Source: an uncultured Eggerthellaceae bacterium (GTDB lineage Bacteria; Actinomycetota; Coriobacteriia; Coriobacteriales; Eggerthellaceae). From it: a stretch of 5,361 bases of DNA. The translations under genes were made by a program, and so were the position numbers. The notes below the pieces were generated by a model. It did no database searches, was not told the origin of the DNA, and was given only the letters and a program-made list of their open reading frames with translations. This document shows positions 1-5,361 of this stretch, piece by piece. Location: NCBI GenBank assembly GCA_946631805.1, contig CAMPAJ010000133.1:1-5361 (forward strand), written 5' to 3'. Each line of letters opens with the position of its first letter. Within the stretch, counting starts at the first letter, position 1.

Positions 1-74
1 CTGGCAGCGTAGGATGGATTCGGTCCAAGATTCCCACCGCAGTCCCTATCGGTAGATCCGGGGTTGACTTTAAC
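1..74. other. Unassigned left flank
   Basis: The istA similarity on the minus strand stops near position 75, and I do not recognise what lies beyond it. Base composition here looks less GC-rich than the recombinase genes. The istA reading frame stays open to the window edge but the residues no longer look like IstA. A second minus-strand frame is also open and gives a plausible peptide (IGTAVGILDRIHPTLP), so this could be the edge of another gene. The sequence GTTGACTTTAAC at the boundary (63-74) might be a remnant of an IS end, but this is a guess. Confidence 0.3.
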
Positions 75-230
75 AGTGCCGAGCCTGTAGTGGCGCTTGC
101 CCTCGCTCAGGTCGAGGCAGCCCTGGAGCAGCCTCTCGTTGAACGAGGCGACGTCGTGGAAGGACGGGACAGGCACGAAGAGGTTCCTCCTGTGGCAGCC
201 GACCTTGTTCTCGACATTGCCCTTCTCGCG
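75..230 (-). pseudogene. IS21-family transposase IstA fragment (left remnant)
   Basis: Read on the minus strand, this encodes KREKGNVENKVG, then RRNLFVPVP, then a stretch ending in GKRHYRLGT. This is the conserved region of IS21-family IstA transposases around the end of the DDE (retroviral-integrase-like) core. The Glu of VEN is the likely catalytic glutamate. The fragment begins at the outer boundary of the RIT element and loses similarity near position 75. It therefore holds only about 50 codons of a gene that normally encodes roughly 400-500 residues. Both catalytic aspartates, the N-terminal DNA-binding domain and the partner istB are missing. A start codon at 237-239 is fortuitous and lies in the direct-repeat core. 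The fragment is non-functional as a transposase. It differs clearly in sequence from the istA fragment on the other side, so it comes from a different IS21 relative. Confidence 0.8.
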
Positions 231-257
231 CTTAGCCATAATTTGAGAGAAGAACGA
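226..257. repeat. Flanking direct repeat, left copy
   Basis: This 32-bp segment recurs in the same orientation at 4076-4107 with one mismatch (G at 252, A at 4102). Its ends, TCG and CGA, overlap the istA arm on the outside and the terminal inverted repeat on the inside, leaving a 26-bp core at 229-254. It holds a small palindrome, TTA-GCCA-TAA, at 232-241. The core does not resemble istA coding sequence and keeps its orientation relative to the RIT element, not to istA. It is therefore probably part of the recombination site or carried with the element, not an ordinary duplication of istA target. This role is inferred. Confidence 0.8.
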
Positions 258-346
258 TTAGCTTCAATCTGGCGTTATCTTCAATCTCGCGCATCCCTGC
301 AGCTCGGGGAGCTGCCTGGCGCTTGAGATTGAAGATAACGAGGTGG
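255..346 (+). repeat. Left terminal inverted repeat of RIT element (92 bp)
   Basis: This sequence is the exact reverse complement of 3987-4078, with all 92 bases matching. The outer limit is CGATTAGC and the inner limit GAGGTGG, after which the two ends diverge. It ends 50 bp before the ritA start codon, so it may also carry promoter or autoregulatory elements. It has internal symmetry, described separately. It is presumably bound by one or more of the Rit proteins. Confidence 0.95.
273..340. repeat. Nested inverted motifs and hairpin inside the left end
   Basis: A 16-bp motif, CGTTATCTTCAATCTC (273-288), is repeated perfectly in inverted orientation at 325-340 with 36 bp between. In the middle is a 7-bp palindrome with a 3-nt loop (GCAGCTC at 299-305, GAGCTGC at 309-315). 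The 9-bp core CTTCAATCT occurs a further time in direct orientation at 262-270, so each end has three copies, two direct and one inverted. This resembles a multi-site recombinase binding region. In RNA it could fold into a long stem-loop upstream of ritA. Confidence 0.75.
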
Positions 347-355
347 CGTGATTAT
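329..355 (+). promoter_or_regulatory. Possible weak promoter for ritABC
   Basis: TTGAAG (329-334) and GATTAT (350-355) each match the sigma-70 -35 and -10 consensus at four of six positions, but with a short 15-bp spacer. The -35 lies inside one arm of the inverted motif in the terminal repeat, so Rit binding there could repress transcription. The match is weak and no better candidate was found between the repeat and ritA. Confidence 0.2.
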
Positions 356-384
356 CCTTTCTGGCATCGGCATAACACGATGGC

Positions 385-390
385 AGGAGG
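385..390 (+). promoter_or_regulatory. Shine-Dalgarno sequence of ritA
   Basis: AGGAGG lies 5 nt before the ATG at 396. It decides the start of ritA against an in-frame GTG at 348, which would add 16 residues and immediately follows the terminal repeat. Confidence 0.8.
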
Positions 391-395
391 TGCCT

Positions 396-1979
396 ATGAA
401 CAAGTTGGAAGATGTCGCGTGGCAGGTGCTCGAGCGGGAGCGGGCGCGTGGATGCCTGGCCGAGACGACCATGGACTCGCTCAAGCGCTACGTCAACCAA
501 ATGCTGGCGCTTGCCGAGAGCGCGGGCTTCGCCGAGCCCTGTCAGGATCTCTACGACGCTTTCGCTGCAGACGACCGGGGCTCGACGGAGCGGCGCTCGA
601 TGCACGTCCATGTCAACAAGCTCGTCGATGCGGTCGCAGGTACGAGGGCGGTCAACCCGGGCGGCATGTTCTACAACGAACCGGACATGCCGACTGCGGA
701 GGAGGTCGAGGCAGCGTTCGGGAAAGCGGGGCTGGCCGGCGAGGGCGCAGGCGTCCTCGTCGTGGTCGCAAGGGCCGATGCCGAGATGGCGCGCTTCGGA
801 CTCACGCAGTCGACCATGGGGCAGTATCGCCACGCATGGCGCGAGCTGGCGGCGTACCTGCAGGTGAAGAACGGATCGTTGCTGTACGATGAGGCGGGGA
901 TCAGGGCGTTCGCCGACGAGGCGCGGAAAGATCCCCGCCTGCCGGAATGGCGTCGCAAGATTCGCCGCAAGGCGTCGGCGGTGCTCGTCGAGGTCGCCTT
1001 GACGGGCACGTGCGAATGGCGCCTCGAGCGCGAGGGGCCGCGTGCGCCAACCGAAGAGCTGGAGGTCCTCCGCGCAGACTACATCGGATTCCTCAGGGCC
1101 AGGAACCTCGCGGCGACCACCATCGGCCTGCAGGATTGGGGCCTGAGGCGCATGCTGGAGTTCTCCGGGGCCACGACCCTCGACGACGTCGCATCGTTCG
1201 GCGCCGACCAGGTTGCAGCCATGGTCGGCGGCTTCTCCGGAATATGCACGACGAGGAGCCTCTCGACGGCGCTGCCCGTCGTCCGCCGCGCACTCGATTA
1301 CCTCGGAGAGGCAGGCTTCTGCCGGGCGGGATTGTCCGGCCTGGTGATGACGCCGTACTCGCAGAGGGGCAGCGAGGTGACGTTCCTGCCCGTGGACGAC
1401 GAGGTTCGATTGGTGCAGTCGCTACAGGAGGAGTCGGCCCGCGACAGGGCGATGATGCTGCTCGCTTTGCGCCTCGGACTGCGCGACAGCGACATTCGCA
1501 GCCTGCGCTTCGACGAAGTCGACTGGGTCCATGACCGCATCTGCCTTTCCCAGCAGAAGACGGGCGTCCCGCTGACGCTGCCGCTCGTGCCGGAGGTCGG
1601 CAACGCGATCATGGAGTACATCACGGGCGAGCGGCCGAGTTCCGCAGCCGGCTATCCGTACGTGTTCGTCCGGGAGCAGGCGCCGCACGTCAAGCTGACG
1701 TCGCTCTACACCGTATGCTCCAAAGCGCTGCGCCGCTCGGGTGCGGTCGGCGAGGAGGAGGGCCCTGCGGGGATGCACCTGCTCAGGAGGACGCTGGCGC
1801 GTCGGATGCTCGAGGCCTCGGTGACGCATGCCGTCCTCGGCGACGCGCTCGGGCACTCGAACCCGGAATCGGGCAAGCCCTACATATCCCTCGACTCGCG
1901 CATGCTGGCGGCATGCGCCCTCGACCTGTCCGGAATCGGCTTCCCGGCATGGTGCGGAGGAGGTGGCCGCCGTGCGTGA
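396..1979 (+). CDS. ritA: RIT element tyrosine recombinase RitA
   Basis: This encodes a 527-residue tyrosine-type site-specific recombinase, the first of the trio. The C-terminal catalytic domain spans roughly residues 331-510. Visible catalytic residues are Arg363 (LGLRDSDIRSL), Lys388 (QQKTG), His461 and Arg464 (HLLR), His487 (LGHS) and nucleophile Tyr496 (KPYISLD), with the usual nine-residue His-Tyr spacing. A SAM-like core-binding domain occupies about 227-330. The N-terminal ~225 residues are extra relative to a typical 300-400 residue integrase and contain another helical segment (about 139-185) that looks like a second DNA-binding module. The ATG start is chosen for its Shine-Dalgarno sequence. 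The 3' end overlaps ritB by 8 nt. The protein presumably acts with RitB and RitC at the element ends, but the division of labour among them is not established. Confidence 0.9.
   Translation: MNKLEDVAWQVLERERARGCLAETTMDSLKRYVNQMLALAESAGFAEPCQDLYDAFAADDRGSTERRSMHVHVNKLVDAVAGTRAVNPGGMFYNEPDMPTAEEVEAAFGKAGLAGEGAGVLVVVARADAEMARFGLTQSTMGQYRHAWRELAAYLQVKNGSLLYDEAGIRAFADEARKDPRLPEWRRKIRRKASAVLVEVALTGTCEWRLEREGPRAPTEELEVLRADYIGFLRARNLAATTIGLQDWGLRRMLEFSGATTLDDVASFGADQVAAMVGGFSGICTTRSLSTALPVVRRALDYLGEAGFCRAGLSGLVMTPYSQRGSEVTFLPVDDEVRLVQSLQEESARDRAMMLLALRLGLRDSDIRSLRFDEVDWVHDRICLSQQKTGVPLTLPLVPEVGNAIMEYITGERPSSAAGYPYVFVREQAPHVKLTSLYTVCSKALRRSGAVGEEEGPAGMHLLRRTLARRMLEASVTHAVLGDALGHSNPESGKPYISLDSRMLAACALDLSGIGFPAWCGGGGRRA
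1956..1964 (+). promoter_or_regulatory. Shine-Dalgarno sequence of ritB
   Basis: GGAGGAGGT within the last codons of ritA lies 7 nt before the GTG at 1972. It supports this GTG as the ritB start over in-frame codons further upstream, and indicates translational coupling to ritA. Confidence 0.75.
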
Positions 1980-2955
1980 CGAGAACTACGAGAGCAAGCT
2001 GTCGGCGGACATCGCCGCGTTCGTCGCCCAGAAGCGCGCGTGCGGCTACCCCTACGTGGAGTCCGCCACGATCCTCCGCAGGTTCGACCGGATGGTTGCC
2101 GAGCGCTTCCCTGACGATGAGACCGTCACGAAAGGGGCCTGCGACGCGTGGCTGTCGCTCGTTGCGGACGAGCACCCGAACGAGCTAATGCGAAGGGTGT
2201 CGCCGGTCCGCCAGCTCGCAAAGTACATGGCGGCGGCCGGAAAGCCGTCGTACGTCATACCTCCGGGCATCCCGGGCAAGAGGCTGAAGTACCAGGCCCA
2301 CATCTTCACTCGGGAAGAGCTGTCGGCGTTCTTCGCCGCCATCGACTCCTGCGGGCCATCCGCATGCTCGCCTACCAAGGCGTACGTGGTCCCGACGCTG
2401 TTCAGGATGCTCTATTGCTGCGGAATGCGCTCTTCCGAGGCCCTCCTGCTCGGCGCTTCCGGCGTCGACCTCGAGGCCGGCCGGATCGACGTGAAGGGCT
2501 GCAAGGGCTGGCGCGGCAGGACCGTCTACATGGGCGATGACATGCTGCGCGTCTGCCGGGCGTACGACGCCGTCATCGAGGGCATGCTGCCGGGCCGCGT
2601 CCCGTTCTTCCCCAACCGCGAGGGCGGCTTCTTCTCGAGGAGCGCGCCGAATCGCTGGTTCCATCAGTTCTGGGACCCGCTCCCCGAGGCGGCGCGCGTC
2701 AAGGGCAATCCGCCCCGCGTCCACGACTTCCGGCATACTCACGCTGTGACCAGGCTCAACAGGTGGGTCGAGGAGGGGGCGGACGTCGAGGCGATGTACC
2801 CCTACCTCAGCGGATTCCTCGGCCATGCCAACTTCGCCGACACGAGCTACTACCTGAAGATGTCGGCCTCGTTCTACCCCGAGCTCGACAGGCGCATGGC
2901 CCCGGTCAACTCGCTCGTTCTCCCGGAGGTGGTGCGCCATGGCGCGGAGGGATGA
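1972..2955 (+). CDS. ritB: RIT element tyrosine recombinase RitB
   Basis: This encodes a 327-residue tyrosine recombinase. An N-terminal SAM-like DNA-binding domain (about 1-105) precedes a catalytic domain beginning near residue 111 (IFTREEL). Catalytic residues are Arg153 (CGMRSSEAL), a Lys in the beta-hairpin (Lys178, or less likely Lys175, in VKGCKGWRGR), His251 and Arg254 (HDFR), His285 (LGHANF) and Tyr294 (second Tyr of TSYYLK). The start is GTG at 1972, which overlaps the end of ritA by 8 nt. The reading frame is open further upstream, but that part lies inside ritA and reads as out-of-frame arginine/serine-rich sequence. The 3' end overlaps ritC by 17 nt. The gene is intact and similar in composition to its neighbours, as expected for a co-inherited trio. 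Confidence 0.9.
   Translation: MRDENYESKLSADIAAFVAQKRACGYPYVESATILRRFDRMVAERFPDDETVTKGACDAWLSLVADEHPNELMRRVSPVRQLAKYMAAAGKPSYVIPPGIPGKRLKYQAHIFTREELSAFFAAIDSCGPSACSPTKAYVVPTLFRMLYCCGMRSSEALLLGASGVDLEAGRIDVKGCKGWRGRTVYMGDDMLRVCRAYDAVIEGMLPGRVPFFPNREGGFFSRSAPNRWFHQFWDPLPEAARVKGNPPRVHDFRHTHAVTRLNRWVEEGADVEAMYPYLSGFLGHANFADTSYYLKMSASFYPELDRRMAPVNSLVLPEVVRHGAEG
2925..2930 (+). promoter_or_regulatory. Shine-Dalgarno sequence of ritC
   Basis: GGAGGT near the 3' end of ritB lies 8 nt before the ATG at 2939 and supports that start. Confidence 0.7.
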
Positions 2956-3982
2956 CGCCCCGAAGTTCCACGGGCTGCTCTCGCTGTTCCTCAACGAGCA
3001 TCTCCCCGTGCGCAGGAAGTCGAGCGACAAGACGATACGCTCGTACAGGCAATCCATTAAGCAGTTCGCCGCCTGGAACCGGGAGCAGCGCGGGGTCAGG
3101 TTCGACCGCATGGGATTCGGCGACTTATCGCGAGACGTCGTCTACGATTTCCTGGTCTGGCTGAGGGACGAGCGCAGTTTGTCGCCGCAGACGCTGAACC
3201 TGCGGCTCTCCGCCATCAAGGCCTTCCTGCGCTTCTGCGGCGAGGAGGACGTCGAGCTCGCGGGGCTCTACCTCTCCGTGTCGTCGATACGGCCGTTCAA
3301 GGGGTCGAAGTCGCCTGGAATCGAGTTCCTCGAACCCGAACAGCTCAAAGAGCTGTTCGCAGAACCGGACGCATCTACCAAGCTGGGCCGTCGCGACCGA
3401 TTCCTCATGATCCTCGCCTACGAGTCCGGAGCGCGCATGCAGGAGCTGATCGACTTGACGTGCGGCTGCGTCCAGGAACGCGGGGGCTACATCACGCTCA
3501 AGGTGCACGGGAAGGGCGACAAGGTGCGCATCGTTCCGCTCGCAAGCCAGGCGGTCGAACATCTCGATGCGTACCTGTCCGAGTTCCACCCCCATCCGGC
3601 TCCGGAAGATTGGCTGTTCTTCACCGTTCACGGCGGCATGCACACCAAGATGTCGCCGGGCACCATCGACCACCTGCTCAAGAAATACGCTTCAGCCATA
3701 CACGGACGCGACCCCTCCTTCCCCGAGAACTTGCACGCCCACATGCTCAGGCACAGCGTCGCCACGGCTATGTACCGCGCCGGCTCGCCGATTCCGTACA
3801 TCCAGGACTTCCTCGGACATGCGGATCCGAGCACGACCATGGTCTACGCGCATGCCGATGGCAGCGCGATAGCGAATGCGGTCGAGGCCGCCAGCCAGAG
3901 AATCGCCGCCCCTATCGCCACTGCCGAGAAGCGTTGGAAGGGTAAAGAGCAGTACCTGCTCGAGCTCTGCGGATTGGCGTAG
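2939..3982 (+). CDS. ritC: RIT element tyrosine recombinase RitC
   Basis: This encodes a 347-residue tyrosine recombinase and is the most XerC/D-like of the three. An N-terminal SAM-like core-binding domain (about 10-115, with TIRSYRQSIKQFAAW and LNLRLSAIKAFLRF helices) precedes a catalytic domain from about residue 128. Catalytic residues are Arg166 (SGARMQEL), Lys192 (HGKGDKVR), His268 and Arg271 (HMLRH), His294 (LGHADPSTT) and Tyr303 (MVYAHA). A tail of about 44 residues follows the tyrosine; in related recombinases such tails often mediate contacts between protomers. The ATG start overlaps ritB by 17 nt and has its own Shine-Dalgarno sequence. The stop lies only 4 nt before the right terminal inverted repeat, so nothing else is encoded at this end. 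Confidence 0.92.
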   Translation: MARRDDAPKFHGLLSLFLNEHLPVRRKSSDKTIRSYRQSIKQFAAWNREQRGVRFDRMGFGDLSRDVVYDFLVWLRDERSLSPQTLNLRLSAIKAFLRFCGEEDVELAGLYLSVSSIRPFKGSKSPGIEFLEPEQLKELFAEPDASTKLGRRDRFLMILAYESGARMQELIDLTCGCVQERGGYITLKVHGKGDKVRIVPLASQAVEHLDAYLSEFHPHPAPEDWLFFTVHGGMHTKMSPGTIDHLLKKYASAIHGRDPSFPENLHAHMLRHSVATAMYRAGSPIPYIQDFLGHADPSTTMVYAHADGSAIANAVEAASQRIAAPIATAEKRWKGKEQYLLELCGLA

Positions 3983-3986
3983 CCGT

Positions 3987-4078
3987 CCACCTCGTTATCT
4001 TCAATCTCAAGCGCCAGGCAGCTCCCCGAGCTGCAGGGATGCGCGAGATTGAAGATAACGCCAGATTGAAGCTAATCG
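3987..4078 (-). repeat. Right terminal inverted repeat of RIT element (92 bp)
   Basis: This is the exact reverse complement of 255-346. It starts just after the ritC stop codon and ends at GCTAATCG, next to the right direct-repeat core. It carries the same set of internal motifs in mirrored order. Confidence 0.95.
3993..4060. repeat. Nested inverted motifs and hairpin inside the right end
   Basis: The 16-bp arms are at 3993-4008 and 4045-4060, and the small 7-bp palindrome with CCC loop at 4018-4034. As RNA it would form a large stem-loop 10 nt after the ritC stop and might slow or end transcription, but no run of T follows it, so it is not a standard intrinsic terminator. Confidence 0.7.
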
Positions 4079-4092
4079 CGCTTAGCCATAAT
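4066..4092 (+). promoter_or_regulatory. Possible outward-facing promoter at the right end
   Basis: TTGAAG (4066-4071) and CATAAT (4087-4092, five of six matches to the -10 consensus) are separated by 15 bp and point out of the element into the istA/leucine-rich-repeat reading frame. The -35 lies in the terminal repeat and the -10 in the direct-repeat core. The short spacer makes it weak at best. Confidence 0.22.
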
Positions 4093-4107
4093 TTGAGAGA
4101 AAAACGA
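4076..4107. repeat. Flanking direct repeat, right copy
   Basis: This matches 226-257 at 31 of 32 positions in the same orientation. Its core (4079-4104) separates the terminal inverted repeat from the istA arm. In the frame of the downstream istA fragment it contains a stop (TGA, 4094-4096), which shows that the core is not the missing upstream istA coding sequence. Confidence 0.8.
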
Positions 4108-4711
4108 GAAGGGCTCGGTGGAGAACGCCGTCGGGTTCCTGCGGCGCAACCTCCTCGTGCCCGTGCCCGAGGCAGGCTCGCTGGAGGAGCTCAACAGGAT
4201 GCTCAGGGACGGCTGCGACAGTCTGAACGCCCAGTCCGCCAACAGGGACGGGCGTCCCACCGCGCAGGCGTTCCAGGAGGACCTGGCAGGCATGCTCGAG
4301 CTCCCCGGCGTCCCCTTCGACGCCGTGAGATGGGGCAAGGCGAAGTCCGACAAGCGCGGCTACGTGCGCGTCGACGGCAACCTGTACTGCGCGGGACCCG
4401 CCTGGCATGACCGCGAGCTCGTGGTGGGCGTGCGCGTAGGGACGGTGGAGATCCTCGCCGACCGGGCGAGGCACGTCGCCACGCTCCGCAGGAGCTTCGG
4501 CGAGGGCGAGAGCGTGAGGAACCCCGCCTCGCTCATACCCGCCCTCATCGCCCGCCCGCGCGCCTTCGGCGAGTCCACCATCCGGGAGGACATGCCGGAC
4601 GCCCTGGTGGATGCCATCGACCGGCTGGACGGTGCCGGCAGGAGGAAGGCGCTGCGCGTTCTCGGCAGGGCCGCGGAGGCATCCGGCTTCGCCGCCGCCT
4701 GCGAGGCGCTG
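4103..4711 (+). pseudogene. IS21-family transposase IstA C-terminal fragment (right remnant)
   Basis: The translation begins NEKGSVENAVG, continues RRNLLVPVPE, and runs for about 200 residues through the post-core C-terminal part of IS21-family IstA, including a beta-rich segment around GYVRVDGNLYCAGPAW. The Glu of VEN (codon 4121-4123) is the likely catalytic glutamate. The upstream DNA-binding region and both catalytic aspartates are missing, cut off at the RIT boundary. The natural C-terminus and istB are also missing, because the frame changes into leucine-rich-repeat sequence near 4706-4712. It shares roughly three quarters of its bases with the left istA fragment over the first 60 positions after the boundary. 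It is thus a relative, not the other half of the same gene. It is not a working transposase. Confidence 0.82.
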
Positions 4712-5188
4712 AAATACTGCAACGAGGTCCGGTATCTGGACGTGGGCCACAACATCATTGAAGACATCTCCTTCGTGTCTTATATGCCGGAGCTGGAGGT
4801 GGCCATCGTGGCCATCAACTACTGGAGCGACGCCACGCCCCTGGCAAGCTGCCCGAAGCTGGAATACCTGGAGATTTACAACACCAATTGCACCGACCTG
4901 ACGCCGCTGGCGGGGCTTACAAACCTGAAGCACCTGAACCTGGGCTGGAACTATAACCTGACCGATATCACCCCCCTCTACGGCCTCACCGGGCTGGAGC
5001 GGCTGTGGATCGGCAGTGTGCACAGCATCCCCCAGGAACAGCTGGATGAAATCCAGCGCCGCCTGCCCAATACCCGCATCAACATCACCACCCCCAACCC
5101 CACCGAAGAGGGCTGGCGGGACGATCCGCGCTACGACCTGCTCAGTGAGCAGCTGGGCTATAACCTGCCGGATCCCTACACTTACTGA
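4118..5188 (+). CDS. Chimeric reading frame: IstA fragment joined to leucine-rich-repeat protein end
   Basis: One uninterrupted frame of 356 codons can be read from a GTG at 4118. Residues 1-198 are the IstA C-terminal remnant and residues 199-356 are leucine-rich-repeat sequence. The GTG corresponds to an internal Val codon of istA (the V of SVEN). It has a passable upstream AAGGG, but nothing indicates it was a natural start. The frame is blocked upstream by a stop at 4094-4096, so no readthrough from the RIT element is possible. It could be expressed only from a promoter at the RIT end. It is most likely a decayed or artificial fusion that happens to be in frame, not a functional protein. 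Confidence 0.5.
   Translation: MENAVGFLRRNLLVPVPEAGSLEELNRMLRDGCDSLNAQSANRDGRPTAQAFQEDLAGMLELPGVPFDAVRWGKAKSDKRGYVRVDGNLYCAGPAWHDRELVVGVRVGTVEILADRARHVATLRRSFGEGESVRNPASLIPALIARPRAFGESTIREDMPDALVDAIDRLDGAGRRKALRVLGRAAEASGFAAACEALKYCNEVRYLDVGHNIIEDISFVSYMPELEVAIVAINYWSDATPLASCPKLEYLEIYNTNCTDLTPLAGLTNLKHLNLGWNYNLTDITPLYGLTGLERLWIGSVHSIPQEQLDEIQRRLPNTRINITTPNPTEEGWRDDPRYDLLSEQLGYNLPDPYTY
4712..5188 (+). pseudogene. Leucine-rich-repeat protein, C-terminal part
   Basis: This encodes 158 residues with about four leucine-rich repeats of the roughly 22-residue, internalin-like type: NEVRYLDVGHN, PKLEYLEIYNT, TNLKHLNLGWN and TGLERLWIGS, with intervening TPLA/TPLYGL turns. A C-terminal tail ends DLLSEQLGYNLPDPYTY. 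The architecture resembles leucine-rich-repeat proteins of gut Clostridia, where such domains are usually surface or secreted parts used for binding; the ligand is unknown. Any signal peptide and the N-terminal region are absent, replaced by the istA remnant. The join is at or near the codons for Glu-Ala-Leu (about 4703-4711), which could belong to either partner. The gene is truncated unless the join is an assembly error, in which case this is the end of a normal resident gene. Confidence 0.75.
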
Positions 5189-5202
5189 CGAGGTCATGCC
5201 CC

Positions 5203-5361
5203 ATGAATGAAAGTCATGCCGCTTCTGCGGCCCCCTCCGGGCGCAAAAAGACGCCGCTCTGGCTGCTGCTGCTCCTGGACCTGCTGCTGGCGGGCGCGCT
5301 GCTGTGCGTCTTCGCCCTGTTTCACCATGTGATCCCCTATGCCCGCGGCGCTTCCCAGGGG
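5203..5361 (+). CDS. Membrane-anchored protein, N-terminal part (runs off window)
   Basis: An ATG at 5203 opens 53 codons that continue past the window end. The protein starts with a short polar, Ala/Ser-rich stretch, then a basic GRKK motif (13-16). A hydrophobic helix of about 22 residues follows (19-40, rich in Leu), and then an FHHVIPYARG segment that would lie outside the cytoplasm. This is the pattern of a type II membrane protein or uncleaved signal anchor. GAGGTC at 5190-5195 could serve as a weak Shine-Dalgarno sequence. The start lies 14 nt after the leucine-rich-repeat stop, so the two genes are probably one operon. Similar N-termini occur, from memory, in phosphodiester glycosidase (NAGPA-domain) proteins of Clostridia, but the catalytic part is not visible and this identity is tentative. 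Confidence 0.6.
   Translation, partial: MNESHAASAAPSGRKKTPLWLLLLLDLLLAGALLCVFALFHHVIPYARGASQG

Larger units (their letters stand above)
255..4078 (+). mobile_element. RIT element (recombinase in trio), complete
   Basis: This 3824-bp unit carries three overlapping tyrosine recombinase genes in the same direction between perfect 92-bp terminal inverted repeats, and no cargo genes. That layout defines RIT elements, an established but poorly characterised class of bacterial mobile element in which three distinct tyrosine recombinases (RitA, RitB, RitC) occur as a fixed set. All three reading frames are intact with full catalytic residue sets, so the element may be active. It abuts 26-bp direct-repeat cores and then istA fragments on both sides. 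The mobile unit may extend into one or both cores (outer limits 226-4107). Perfect identity of the inverted repeats suggests recent mobility or ongoing conversion between the ends. Confidence 0.92.

Overview
The window is dominated by one complete RIT (recombinase-in-trio) element. Three consecutive, overlapping tyrosine recombinase genes (ritA, ritB, ritC) sit between perfect 92-bp terminal inverted repeats (255-346 and 3987-4078). Each recombinase keeps a recognisable Arg, Lys, His-x-x-Arg, His and Tyr catalytic set, so the element looks intact. The three genes read rightward, overlap by 8 and 17 nt, and each has its own strong Shine-Dalgarno sequence, which fits one translationally coupled transcript.

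Outside the inverted repeats the architecture is unusual. Going outward, each end has a 26-bp core and then a 10-bp arm, CGAGAAGGGC. The arms and inverted repeats are inverted about the same central axis (paired positions sum to 4333), but the two cores are direct repeats. The arms are the first bases of two different IS21-family istA fragments, each beginning at the Glu-Lys-Gly codons just before the predicted catalytic glutamate. The left fragment reads leftward (230 to about 75) and the right one rightward (4103 to about 4711). Both are 3' portions, so the element lies between two divergent istA 3' remnants, not in one interrupted gene.

The right istA remnant passes in frame, near 4706-4712, into the C-terminal part of a leucine-rich-repeat protein (to 5188). 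Fifteen bases after it starts a gene for a protein with an N-terminal membrane anchor, which runs off the window. This last part reads like resident chromosomal DNA. Bases 1-74 are of unknown origin.

The DNA is high-GC with strong GC preference at third codon positions. The leucine-rich-repeat region resembles, from memory, proteins of gut Clostridia (Oscillospiraceae-like). The RIT and IS21 parts could come from another high-GC gut anaerobe such as an actinobacterium. That assignment is inference. The mosaic of parts may be a real nest of mobile elements or partly an assembly join across repeats.
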